Shown: positions 1 to 6,127 of the stretch, one piece after another | Layout: each line of letters opens with the position of its first letter | How positions within the stretch are numbered: the stretch's first letter is position 1 | Source: Clostridia bacterium | GTDB taxonomy: Bacteria; Bacillota; Clostridia; Christensenellales; Aristaeellaceae | Length of the DNA: 7,916 nt | Direction of reading: 5' to 3' | Assembly: GCA_017551645.1 (NCBI GenBank) | Contig: JAFZLE010000001.1 | Location: 1-7,916 of the forward strand | The notes under the pieces: generated by a model | Databases searched by the model: none | The model's input: the letters and a program-made list of their open reading frames with translations, nothing else | What the model was told of the DNA's origin: nothing | Translations under genes and position numbers: made by a program

Positions 1-12
1 ACAGATAAAACC

Positions 13-180
13 TTATGCAGATACCGATAGATCGTGCATTTCGTTCATGAGGTCTGCGGATCGCTCTTCCATCATCGAAAAACCGAAAGCGTTCTTCGAG
101 CGATTATTAGGGATCGGGAAAGAATGTAAGCAAAATAACAGACGAAACCCGGTGGAATGGTTTTTTCGCCCACGAACCAT
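13..180 (-). CDS. possible small hypothetical protein (55 aa), weakly supported
   Basis: An open minus-strand frame runs from a stop at 229-231 to TAA at 13-15, with an ATG at 178-180 giving 55 residues. The C-terminal part (MMEERSADLMNEMHDLSVSA) looks protein-like, acidic and probably helical, and the middle is basic and aromatic (RLLFCLHSF). No convincing ribosome binding site precedes the ATG, and the N-terminal codons lie inside a long stem-loop (161-202) just beyond a strong terminator. I do not recognise a family. It may be a chance frame, or the tail of a decayed gene or repeat element. Confidence 0.15.
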   Translation of the reverse strand: MVRGRKNHSTGFRLLFCLHSFPIPNNRSKNAFGFSMMEERSADLMNEMHDLSVSA

Positions 181-202
181 GTCCGTGTGAACGGCGGAAA
201 AA
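161..202. repeat. long inverted repeat / stem-loop next to the terminator
   Basis: TTTTTTCGCC (161-170) pairs with GGCGGAAAAA (193-202) over 10 bp with one G-U on the plus strand. An inner stem CACG/CGTG (171-174 with 184-187) extends to 7 bp with one G-U when read on the minus strand. The U-run is on the 5' side of the plus transcript, so this is not a classical plus-strand terminator. It directly abuts the terminator at 204-257, so the two form a double-hairpin block. It could be part of a structured RNA or a small repeat element. Confidence 0.4.
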
Positions 203-203
203 G

Positions 204-257
204 AATAAGGGTACCCGGAGCTGCTTTCCTATTATATGGCTCAGGTACCCTTATTTT
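204..257. terminator. strong bidirectional rho-independent terminator
   Basis: Perfect 12-bp arms AATAAGGGTACC (204-215) and GGTACCCTTATT (244-255), with an additional AGC/GCT pairing (219-221 with 239-241), enclose a loop. On the plus strand the arm runs into TTATTTTCG. On the minus strand it runs into TTATTCTTTTTCC. Both directions therefore end in a U-rich tail. On the minus strand it lies 103 nt past the antitoxin stop codon and is the first clear terminator seen downstream of the whole minus-strand gene set. It would also stop any plus-strand transcript entering from the left. Confidence 0.75.
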
Positions 258-358
258 CGTACTTTCCGTATAACATAGGTCTTTAGCGAAGCTAGACGAT
301 CAACGGGCGTGATGCAAAATAGGACCGTGGTCAAACGCGCTCAAGCGGGACAAGAAGC

Positions 359-571
359 TTAGCTTGCCCACACCATTTCAGGTTTCAGCTGCTTCTTTGC
401 ACAGTCCGAGAGAAACAGGTTTATAAGTGTCTGATACGGTATACCGGTCTCTTCCGCCAGACGTTTGAAGTAAGCTACCGTGCCTTCATCCAGATTGATC
501 GTTATCTGCTTCTTGGCGCTCTTTATGTAAGGGTTCTTTACCCCTTTGCTGAAATCATATTCGTCTTTCAT
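359..571 (-). CDS. ribbon-helix-helix antitoxin (BrnA/CopG-like), orphan in this window
   Basis: This 70-aa protein resembles short BrnA/CopG-like antitoxins with a ribbon-helix-helix DNA-binding fold. A basic N-terminal segment (DFSKGVKNPYIKSAKK) leads to a beta strand KQITINL at about 21-27. Helix A follows at about 28-41 (DEGTVAYFKRLAEE), then the turn TGIPYQT (42-48) and helix B to about residue 60. Such proteins dimerise through the strand, bind palindromic operators and repress their own promoter while neutralising a partner RNase. No BrnT-like or other toxin frame is seen on either side, so it is an orphan here or works in trans. The Shine-Dalgarno match before ATG 569-571 is poor, so translation may be weak. 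The fold is well supported; the antitoxin role rests on family resemblance. Confidence 0.8.
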   Translation of the reverse strand: MKDEYDFSKGVKNPYIKSAKKQITINLDEGTVAYFKRLAEETGIPYQTLINLFLSDCAKKQLKPEMVWAS

Positions 572-605
572 CTTGGTATCGTCTCATTCAAACTTTAATC
601 CATGT

Positions 606-624
606 ATAATTATATGATAATTAT
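606..624. promoter_or_regulatory. paired palindromic octamers, candidate autoregulatory operator
   Basis: The self-complementary octamer ATAATTAT occurs at 606-613 and again at 617-624, separated by ATG, so the centres are 11 bp apart, about one helical turn. Ribbon-helix-helix repressors typically bind paired short sites with this spacing. The pair covers the candidate -10 box and start site of the antitoxin promoter. The assignment to this protein is inference, and AT-rich DNA makes such octamers commoner than average. Confidence 0.4.
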
Positions 625-642
625 TTGGTACATATATATCAA
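614..642 (-). promoter_or_regulatory. candidate sigma-A promoter for the antitoxin gene
   Basis: Minus-strand -35 TTGATA (642-637) and -10 TATCAT (619-614) are separated by exactly 17 nt, each 5/6 to consensus. Transcription would start near 607, leaving a leader of about 36 nt before the ATG at 571. An alternative extended -10 (TGATATAAT, 654-646) lies slightly upstream without a good -35. The tract is AT-rich, so chance matches are more likely than usual. Confidence 0.45.
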
Positions 643-665
643 GCTATTATATCACAGTACTTATA

Positions 666-742
666 GTTTCGTTTACACTGGAATTTGTACCTCAATTGTC
701 TTCCTCTACAGGGGGTTTCGCTGGCATTTTGTTTCGTTTACA
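666..742. repeat. 12-bp direct repeats upstream of the antitoxin promoter
   Basis: GTTTCGTTTACA occurs exactly at 666-677 and 731-742, 65 bp apart start to start, and a third partial copy (GTTTCG) sits at 715-720. On the minus strand this reads TGTAAACGAAAC, which resembles one half of a LacI-family or CcpA-type site but lacks the symmetric second half. The repeats lie in the gap between the sulfatase stop codon and the antitoxin promoter. The rest of 572-815 shows no gene and no terminator for the sulfatase transcript. Confidence 0.4.
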
Positions 743-815
743 GCCGCTCGTTATGGACTCGATGACTGTCAACAGAGATACTGGAAAACTGTAGGCGGCT
801 ATGCGCGGTGTGACT

Positions 816-2297
816 TTACTTTTTCTTTCGCGTTGCCTCTTCCATGGTCAGGCCGGTGGAATAGTCCAGCTGCCTGTACTCACCCGGATCATTTTCCCGC
901 TGGCGTGTGAAGCCGTCCACATTCCACGAAGGCCGTTTGTCCTTGCGCCAGGGGCGGCACTGCCACTGGTAGCCACGGAACGGGTCACGGGTACGGTTCA
1001 TCCAGTCGATAAGCTCGTCGTGAAGGGCATCCCGCGCCGCGGCGTATTCTTTGTCGTATACAACGTTTTTAAGGTCGTATGGGTCATTTGCGGTGTCGTA
1101 CATCTCATCGCCGTCCAGCAGGTGCAGCGCCAGCTTGTACTCGTCCGTGATTACGGCGCGCATGGGCTGGAAGCCGCCGAATCCGTCATGGTCAATCTCG
1201 TACCGGCCGAATTCTACGTGCGCGGGGCGGTTCGTAGGCCTGCCGGGGTCTGCGAGCTGAGGCATGAGACTTTCGCCCTCGAACATTACGGGGCGCGGGA
1301 TGCCCATGTAATCCAGAACGGTGGCCGGGAGGTCAATATGTGAGACCACATGGCGGTAGATTTCGTTCTCGGGCACGCATGCGCCTTCAAAAATGAGGGG
1401 TACACGCGCGATCTCATCAAAAATCGCGGGACCCTTGGCGCTCAGGCCGTGAGAGTGGGCGGCGTCGCCGTGGTCTGAGGTAAACAGGCGCAGTGAAGCA
1501 GGCGCCAGTTTTCTCGCGCATTCCAGCACACGGCCGATCTGCGAGTCTATATAGCTGTTGCACGCGGCGACCCGGGGACTTATGCCGCCGCGCCGTTTTG
1601 ACGGGTCCTTCTCACCTGTGGTCTCCGCCCATATGCGCAGGCAGTCGGGTTTGTCGGACAAGTCGTCGTCCCAGGCGGGATTCGTGCCTGCGCAGCTGTC
1701 GTACATGGAAGCGTACGGCTCGGGACACAGACTGGGCCCATGAGGCTCATCATACGATACCACAAGGAAGAAGTCTTCATCCCTGTGCTCCCGAATGAAC
1801 GCCAGTGCCCGCTCCGTTACACGGTAGCCGTATGTAAACGAGGCGGGGATATTCTTGCTGCTGGAATCGGCGTCACGGGAGAACAGCCGTTCTTTATCCG
1901 TAAGCTCGTCCAGATAGCACTTCATGTCATACCAGTATTTCTTTTCCCAGCCGTCAGGACAGATGCCCCAGCCGAAATAATCACCTGCGTCCAGATGCCA
2001 TTTGCCAATGTACCCGCAGACGATTCCATGCTCAGACAGACGCTGTCCCAGCGTTTTGACGTCTGCTCCCAGCGGCATGGAATTGCCCCAGCTGCCGTTG
2101 GAATGGGGAAATAAACCTGTAAACAAAGCCGACCTGGCGGGCCCGCACACCGGCTGGCAGGTGTAGGCGCGTTCGAAGCGCAGGCCGTTCTCAGCCATAG
2201 AGTCGATGTTGGGCGTAGAGATCTTTGAACCGTAGCAACCCACCATGTTGTAGCCAGTGGTATCTGTCATTATCCAGACTATCTGTTTTTTTGCCAT
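816..2297 (-). CDS. formylglycine-dependent sulfatase (cytoplasmic)
   Basis: This type I sulfatase of the alkaline phosphatase superfamily has 493 aa and would hydrolyse sulfate esters, perhaps of a sugar. The activation motif C51-G-P-A-R55 followed by SALFTG marks the cysteine that becomes formylglycine. Other active-site elements are D12 in MTDTTGYN (the usual second Asp is Thr13), K99 and H101 in GKWHL, H186 in DEPHGP, D275-H276 in SDHGD, and K288 before a RVPLIF segment. K99/H101 argue for sulfatase over phosphonate monoesterase. The ATG at 2297 is chosen because AGAGG sits 8 nt upstream; an in-frame TTG at 2321 has no comparable site. There is no signal peptide, so it should act in the cytoplasm, on imported substrate. 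It is the last gene of the cluster, 42 nt after its neighbour. No maturase is nearby. The substrate is unknown. Confidence 0.88.
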   Translation of the reverse strand: MAKKQIVWIMTDTTGYNMVGCYGSKISTPNIDSMAENGLRFERAYTCQPVCGPARSALFTGLFPHSNGSWGNSMPLGADVKTLGQRLSEHGIVCGYIGKWHLDAGDYFGWGICPDGWEKKYWYDMKCYLDELTDKERLFSRDADSSSKNIPASFTYGYRVTERALAFIREHRDEDFFLVVSYDEPHGPSLCPEPYASMYDSCAGTNPAWDDDLSDKPDCLRIWAETTGEKDPSKRRGGISPRVAACNSYIDSQIGRVLECARKLAPASLRLFTSDHGDAAHSHGLSAKGPAIFDEIARVPLIFEGACVPENEIYRHVVSHIDLPATVLDYMGIPRPVMFEGESLMPQLADPGRPTNRPAHVEFGRYEIDHDGFGGFQPMRAVITDEYKLALHLLDGDEMYDTANDPYDLKNVVYDKEYAAARDALHDELIDWMNRTRDPFRGYQWQCRPWRKDKRPSWNVDGFTRQRENDPGEYRQLDYSTGLTMEEATRKKK

Positions 2298-2339
2298 AGT
2301 TTTTTCCTCTTGCTGAAACAAATCATCTCTGCGGACGCG

Positions 2340-3242
2340 CTAAAACTCGACGGACATGCCATCGTACGCTACGGTCATGCCGTAAGGCGCGACTATCCTG
2401 CAATACTCCTCGTGAGGCGGAGTCCAGTGAGGCGACATGTGTGTGATGATGAACCGTTTTTCGGTTTTCCATAAACGGTTTTCATCGAAGAAGCGCATTA
2501 TCTCCAGATTCTTATCAAGGTTCTGATGCATTTCGAATCTGTCCGGCATAAGGCCGAAAGTGCCCTCGATAACCACGCAGTCATAGCGGTATTTTGCGAT
2601 CAGGCTGAGCATATCCGCTTCATAGCTGCCGCAGTCAAGAGCGTAAAGGAGAGTAGTGCCGCCTCTTTCGATTATGTAATTAAACGTGGGCACTCCGTGG
2701 CGCGAGGCGACGGCGGTGAAAGAAATATCCAGGTCCGGACGGAAGACGGTCTCTCCGCTGCGCAGGGGGTGGAAAGCGACTTTATATACCTCTTCTTCCA
2801 ATTCGGGATGATACCGGTCGTTTTGCAGGATCTCCCGATATACGCTCTCATGGCCGTATATATCCAGCCACGGCAGGGGAGTTAAGCGTGATCCCATCCA
2901 GTGGACGGCCTCATCCATGTCGATATCGTTCGTAGGCTCAATTATCCGGTTGTCAGCCGTGCGCATTTTTGTGCGCCAGATCAGGTGGTGCGTGTACAAA
3001 TGGTCTTTATGCCTGTGGGTGACCAGCAGCAGGCGCAGCGCTGTAAGATCCCTCCCGTAGAGCAATGAGCTCTGAAAGGCGTGATTGCTCAGATCCAGCA
3101 TCACGTCATCGTCCAGCATCGTGCATGTGTTCTGGCGTATGTTTTTTCCGCCGTGTCGCCTCGCGTATTCACAGTTCGGACAATTACACCACAGCGCAGG
3201 ATAGTTTTCTCCTGCGCTGGTCCCCAGGAATGTCAGCCTCAT
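2340..3242 (-). CDS. PhnP-like metallo-beta-lactamase-fold phosphodiesterase
   Basis: This 300-aa metal-dependent hydrolase is of the PhnP/COG1235 type. The N-terminal strand MRLTFLGTSAG is followed by a CxCxxC cluster (C19, C21, C24), the extra structural zinc site of PhnP-like enzymes, with H272 a possible fourth ligand. The signature THRHKDH (75-81) supplies H76, H78, D80 and H81; H182 in SRHG, D203 in ALDCG and H268 in ITHMSPH complete a two-metal site. E. coli PhnP opens cyclic ribose phosphates in phosphonate breakdown, and relatives cleave other phosphodiesters. The protein is longer than PhnP (about 250 aa), mainly because of an insert at about residues 85-150. It has no signal peptide. 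TAAGGAG lies 5 nt before the ATG. It sits between a GDPD-family gene and a sulfatase, which suggests ester removal from a shared substrate. A role in the C-P lyase pathway is unlikely, since no phn genes are seen. Confidence 0.82.
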   Translation of the reverse strand: MRLTFLGTSAGENYPALWCNCPNCEYARRHGGKNIRQNTCTMLDDDVMLDLSNHAFQSSLLYGRDLTALRLLLVTHRHKDHLYTHHLIWRTKMRTADNRIIEPTNDIDMDEAVHWMGSRLTPLPWLDIYGHESVYREILQNDRYHPELEEEVYKVAFHPLRSGETVFRPDLDISFTAVASRHGVPTFNYIIERGGTTLLYALDCGSYEADMLSLIAKYRYDCVVIEGTFGLMPDRFEMHQNLDKNLEIMRFFDENRLWKTEKRFIITHMSPHWTPPHEEYCRIVAPYGMTVAYDGMSVEF

Positions 3243-3258
3243 TATGACTCCTTAAAGA

Positions 3259-3294
3259 AAACGATGAGCGGTATAAACCGGCCGGGCGTCGTTT
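3259..3294 (-). other. intercistronic inverted repeat
   Basis: In the 50-nt gap between the GDPD-family and PhnP-like genes, outer arms AAACGA/TCGTTT (3259-3264 with 3289-3294) enclose a small hairpin CGGT-ATAA-ACCG (3269-3280) and a CCGGCCGG palindrome. The stop codon of the upstream gene lies in the outer arm. On the minus strand the arm ends in TCGTTTTCTTT, but the stem is interrupted, so I read it as a possible RNA-processing or weak attenuating structure and not a real terminator. Confidence 0.3.
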
Positions 3295-4120
3295 ATTTGC
3301 GCCAGCCTTTTTCTTTCAGGTAGGCTATGCAGGGCGCGACCCAGTCTGTCTGTATCATGTTGTAGCCCAGACCGGCCAAATAGCCCCAGCCCTCATCCGC
3401 CCTGTCCATGGTGTACAGGTCGTCGGTATGGCCTGCCGAATGAACGGTCTTGTAGTTGAACACTATGGCGTTGGCCCAGGTCAGCAGACCCATGCGGTGC
3501 ATTTTCTCGTGATATTCCCGGGTGGCGAACTCGCTCTTTTCGGTTTTGAACAGCGCCTCGGTGCCCAGATAATGTATATTGCGATTGAGCAGCATCTCGG
3601 AATCGCGGTCCTCATCCCTGGCAAAAGTCATGTATGCGAAATCCGGGGCGAGCTCTTCCACCAGGTCATAGAAGCGCCCCTCCTGGTTAGACTTTACAAG
3701 CACCTGGTCGGCCATATCGTGGCGTCTGATCGCTTTGATTATATCCTTCGGATAAATGAAAAACTTATCAACGTTGATCACGCAGCGGCCTTTGAGCGCT
3801 TCCAGTGCGTCATCGAACAGCGGTACCGGATACTGCGTCTCGGCATCGTCTGAATTGACCAGCCGGAGAGCCTGAACCTCCTCGTCGTGCATGTCAGCGA
3901 TCAGCTTCTCGCTATGCAGGTAGTGCTTTTCCGTGCCGGGATGAAACACGTATAACGTGCCGTCCAGGCTGCGTGACACGTCAAGCTCGACTATATCGGC
4001 TCCAGCCTTGAGCGCGGCGTTGAACGCCATTATCGTATTGCACGGCACATTGCCCATCCAAGTGCCGCGGTGGGCGGCTACCAGCACCTTGTCCTTGCAC
4101 ATTTCCCGCAGATCGAACAT
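3293..4120 (-). CDS. glycerophosphodiester phosphodiesterase family protein
   Basis: This 275-aa TIM-barrel protein is of the GDPD family (UgpQ-like, COG0584), whose members split glycerophosphodiesters into glycerol-3-phosphate and an alcohol. H17-R-G in AAHRGTW and H60 in DGTLYVFH are the general acid/base pair. E45 and D47 in VELDVSRSLDG and D118 in INVDK fit metal ligands. The C-terminal strand has the usual IQTDW (D259). The canonical PENT motif reads P26-C-N-T29, so the usual metal-binding Glu is Cys27, and HD after the catalytic strand reads HP. These may be features of a subfamily, or may change metal use or substrate. There is no signal peptide, so cytoplasmic action is expected. GAGGT lies 7 nt before the ATG. 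The gene follows the permease by 31 nt, so it probably acts on imported material. Confidence 0.85.
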   Translation of the reverse strand: MFDLREMCKDKVLVAAHRGTWMGNVPCNTIMAFNAALKAGADIVELDVSRSLDGTLYVFHPGTEKHYLHSEKLIADMHDEEVQALRLVNSDDAETQYPVPLFDDALEALKGRCVINVDKFFIYPKDIIKAIRRHDMADQVLVKSNQEGRFYDLVEELAPDFAYMTFARDEDRDSEMLLNRNIHYLGTEALFKTEKSEFATREYHEKMHRMGLLTWANAIVFNYKTVHSAGHTDDLYTMDRADEGWGYLAGLGYNMIQTDWVAPCIAYLKEKGWRK

Positions 4121-4151
4121 TTTGCTGACCTCACATTCTATAAGACTTAGA

Positions 4152-5081
4152 TCATCCCTTGATAGAACCCATCATGATGCCCTTTTCAAAGAAGCGCTGT
4201 ACGAAGGGATAGAGAATAAGCAGCGGCGCGGCGGAGACCACGATGATCGCGTACTTGAGCGCCTCGTACAGCAGTTGGGTGTTAACGTCGTCCACGCCCG
4301 ACTGCTCGGCCATGTCGCCCATCTGGGACATTATGAGGATGTTGCGCAGGTGTACCTGCAGGGGCCATTTTTCCTGCGCCTTCTGCAGATACATCATCGC
4401 ATCGAAATATGAGTTCCAGTGGGACACCGTGTAGTACAGCATGACTACCATAAGTATCGATTTACTAAGCGGCAGTACTATCTTGAACATGGTGCCTATA
4501 GCGCTGCAGCCGTCTATCGACGCGGCTTCGCGCAGTTCTCCGGGCACGGAATGGATGAAGTAGTTGCGCAGTATCAGCATGTTGGTGGCGTTGATCGCGC
4601 CGGGGATCATAACTGCCCAGCGGGAGTTCAGCAGGCCTAAATCCCTGACGTTCAGGTAAGAGGGGATGATGCCGCCTGAGAAAAACATGGTGAACGTGAT
4701 AAGGATGGTCACGAAGTTTTTGCCCTTGATATCCGGCATTGAGAGGGGATAGGCCGCCATCACGGAGAGGACCATGTTTATGGCTGTGCCGACTACTGCG
4801 TAATAGATCGTGTTGCCGTAGCCAAGTATTATGCTTTTGCTGGCGAACACATTTTTGTACGCCTGGAAAGAGAGCTCCACCGGCCAGAGCCAGACGTTGC
4901 CGTTCATGATGTTGAGCGGTTTGGACATGGAAGCGCTCAGCGCGTACACCAGCGGATACACGGTGACGATAGCGATCAGGATGGTGAGTACGTATATACA
5001 GCCCTGGAAAAACCTGTCTCCCCGGTTGGCTATCATATGGTGCGATGGCGTTTTCGCGGGCAAATTCGTCAATTTCTGCAT
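4152..5081 (-). CDS. ABC importer permease, LplC/YtcP type
   Basis: This 309-aa inner-membrane permease is of the carbohydrate uptake family with binding-protein-dependent transport (COG0395, MalG-like). Hydrophobic segments lie at about 28-50, 90-113, 122-140, 155-172, 205-222 and 273-293, giving six spans. The cytoplasmic EAA loop that contacts the ATPase is E185-A-A-S-I-D-G191 with I-V-L-P at 201-204. The C-terminus GIMMGSIKG is a hallmark of the YtcP/LplC branch. It would form the heterodimeric channel with the product of the gene 13 nt upstream. GGAGG sits 6 nt before the ATG. No ATPase gene is in the cluster, as is usual for this branch, which typically shares an MsmX/MsmK-type ATPase encoded elsewhere. 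Substrates in this branch are mostly oligosaccharides or uronic-acid glycans; the specific ligand here is unknown. Confidence 0.92.
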   Translation of the reverse strand: MQKLTNLPAKTPSHHMIANRGDRFFQGCIYVLTILIAIVTVYPLVYALSASMSKPLNIMNGNVWLWPVELSFQAYKNVFASKSIILGYGNTIYYAVVGTAINMVLSVMAAYPLSMPDIKGKNFVTILITFTMFFSGGIIPSYLNVRDLGLLNSRWAVMIPGAINATNMLILRNYFIHSVPGELREAASIDGCSAIGTMFKIVLPLSKSILMVVMLYYTVSHWNSYFDAMMYLQKAQEKWPLQVHLRNILIMSQMGDMAEQSGVDDVNTQLLYEALKYAIIVVSAAPLLILYPFVQRFFEKGIMMGSIKG

Positions 5082-5094
5082 GAGCGTCCTCCTT

Positions 5095-6033
5095 TCAGAA
5101 CAAACTGGTCTCGGACGCCCGCTTGGCGATGGCGTTCACGGTGATCAGCATGGTGAAGCTGATCACGGAATTGAACAGGCCTATGGCGGTGGCGTAATCG
5201 TATTCCATCGCCTCAAGGCCACGTTTATATGAATATGTCGAAATGACCTCGGAAACCGCGAGGTTCAGGTCATTCTGCATAGCGTATGCTTTTTCGTAGC
5301 CAACGTTGAGCACCTTGCCTGATTCGAGGATCAGCATGATGACGATCGTAGGCAGTATGGAGGGAAGCGTCACGTGGATAAGCTGCTGCATACGGGACGC
5401 GCCGTCCACTGTCGCCGCCTCATACAGCGACGGGTCTATGGCGGCCAGGGCGGATATAAATATGATCGCGTTCCAGCCGCCGTCCTTCCATAGGGCGGAA
5501 TAAATGTACATGAAGCGGAAGTATTTGCTGCTGCCCATGAAGTATATGGGCTCGTCCACCAGGCGCAGGCTGACAAGCAGCTTGTTTATGACACCGGTGG
5601 AGGGGGAAGTCATGGCGGTCATCATGCCTACGACAACGATCGTGGAAACGAAGTGCGGTGCGTAGGTGATGGTCTGCATGGTCTTCTTGAAACGCTGTGA
5701 ATGCAGCTCGTTGAATATCAGCGCAAGGCAGATAGAAAACGGAAAGCAGAATATCAGGGACAAAAAACCGATGATAAGAGTGTTCTTGATGATGGTCCAG
5801 CTCCAGTAGCTGGAAAAAAAGCGCAGGAAATGCTTAAGGCCTACCCAGTCGCTCAGCCACATACCTTTGCGCAGCTGGTAATTGCGGAATGCGATCTGCA
5901 CGCCCAGCATGGGCTTATACTTGAATAACAGGTAATATACGATGACCGGGATCAGCAGCAAGTACAACTGCCAGTATTTGGCGAGGGACTTGCCCCAGTC
6001 CGCCCACCAGGTCCTTTTGCGCAGATCCTGCAT
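5095..6033 (-). CDS. ABC importer permease, LplB type
   Basis: This 312-aa polytopic permease belongs to the LplB branch (COG4209). After a charged N-terminus it has a first span at about 20-37, the family segment FKYKPMLGVQIAFRNYQ at 37-53, further spans at about 82-108, 124-141, 174-197, 221-237 and 281-303, and the EAA loop E205-A-A-T-V-D-G211 with T-L-P at 222-224. It partners the downstream LplC-type permease and receives ligand from the binding protein encoded upstream. GGAGG lies 7 nt before the ATG at 6031-6033. It begins 104 nt after the binding-protein stop codon, the widest gap in the cluster, which carries two stem-loops likely to reduce its expression relative to the binding protein. 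Confidence 0.93.
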   Translation of the reverse strand: MQDLRKRTWWADWGKSLAKYWQLYLLLIPVIVYYLLFKYKPMLGVQIAFRNYQLRKGMWLSDWVGLKHFLRFFSSYWSWTIIKNTLIIGFLSLIFCFPFSICLALIFNELHSQRFKKTMQTITYAPHFVSTIVVVGMMTAMTSPSTGVINKLLVSLRLVDEPIYFMGSSKYFRFMYIYSALWKDGGWNAIIFISALAAIDPSLYEAATVDGASRMQQLIHVTLPSILPTIVIMLILESGKVLNVGYEKAYAMQNDLNLAVSEVISTYSYKRGLEAMEYDYATAIGLFNSVISFTMLITVNAIAKRASETSLF

Positions 6034-6075
6034 AACGGTTCCTCCAGTTTGATTGAATCCGGTCTAAACGGAAAA

Positions 6076-6103
6076 CCTGACGGGCGCTTTCGCACCCGCC
6101 AGG
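6076..6103 (-). terminator. intercistronic hairpin, likely partial terminator or RNA stabiliser
   Basis: On the minus strand a 12-bp stem (two G-U pairs) with a GAAA tetraloop forms between 6103 and 6076, followed by TTTTCCGTTTAG. The U-run is only four long, so termination would be incomplete. In binding-protein operons such hairpins let the first gene be made in excess over the permeases, either by attenuation or by protecting the upstream mRNA 3' end. Confidence 0.55.
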
Positions 6104-6109
6104 CGGAAA

Positions 6110-6127
6110 GGCTGACTTGATTCAGCC
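6110..6127 (-). other. second stem-loop just after the binding-protein stop codon
   Basis: GGCTGA (6110-6115) and TCAGCC (6122-6127) form a perfect 6-bp inverted repeat around a 6-nt loop, 10 nt downstream of the TAA at 6138-6140. With the hairpin at 6076-6103 it makes a tandem stem-loop pair, a common arrangement for blocking 3' exonucleases. The minus strand after it reads TTTCCG, too short for a terminator on its own. Confidence 0.4.

Noticed and set aside
646..654. Extended -10 (TGATATAAT) as the main antitoxin promoter
   Set aside because: No -35 match at 16-18 nt; the TTGATA-N17-TATCAT pair is better. It may still contribute.
742..800. AGCCGC/GCGGCT inverted repeat as the sulfatase terminator
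   Set aside because: The six-base arms are nearly 50 nt apart with no U-run after them.
801..1343. 180-codon plus-strand open frame
   Set aside because: It is antisense to the sulfatase C-terminal half and has no ribosome binding site or recognisable domain.
816..2297. Phosphonate monoester hydrolase instead of sulfatase
   Set aside because: The CGPAR motif occurs in both groups, but K99 and H101 in GKWHL are sulfatase-type; as I recall, the phosphonate enzymes have other residues there. Kept only as a minor alternative.
2298..2321. TTG start 8 codons upstream for the sulfatase
   Set aside because: The ATG at 2297 has AGAGG at good spacing and begins exactly where the family's first strand begins; the extension includes that ribosome binding site.
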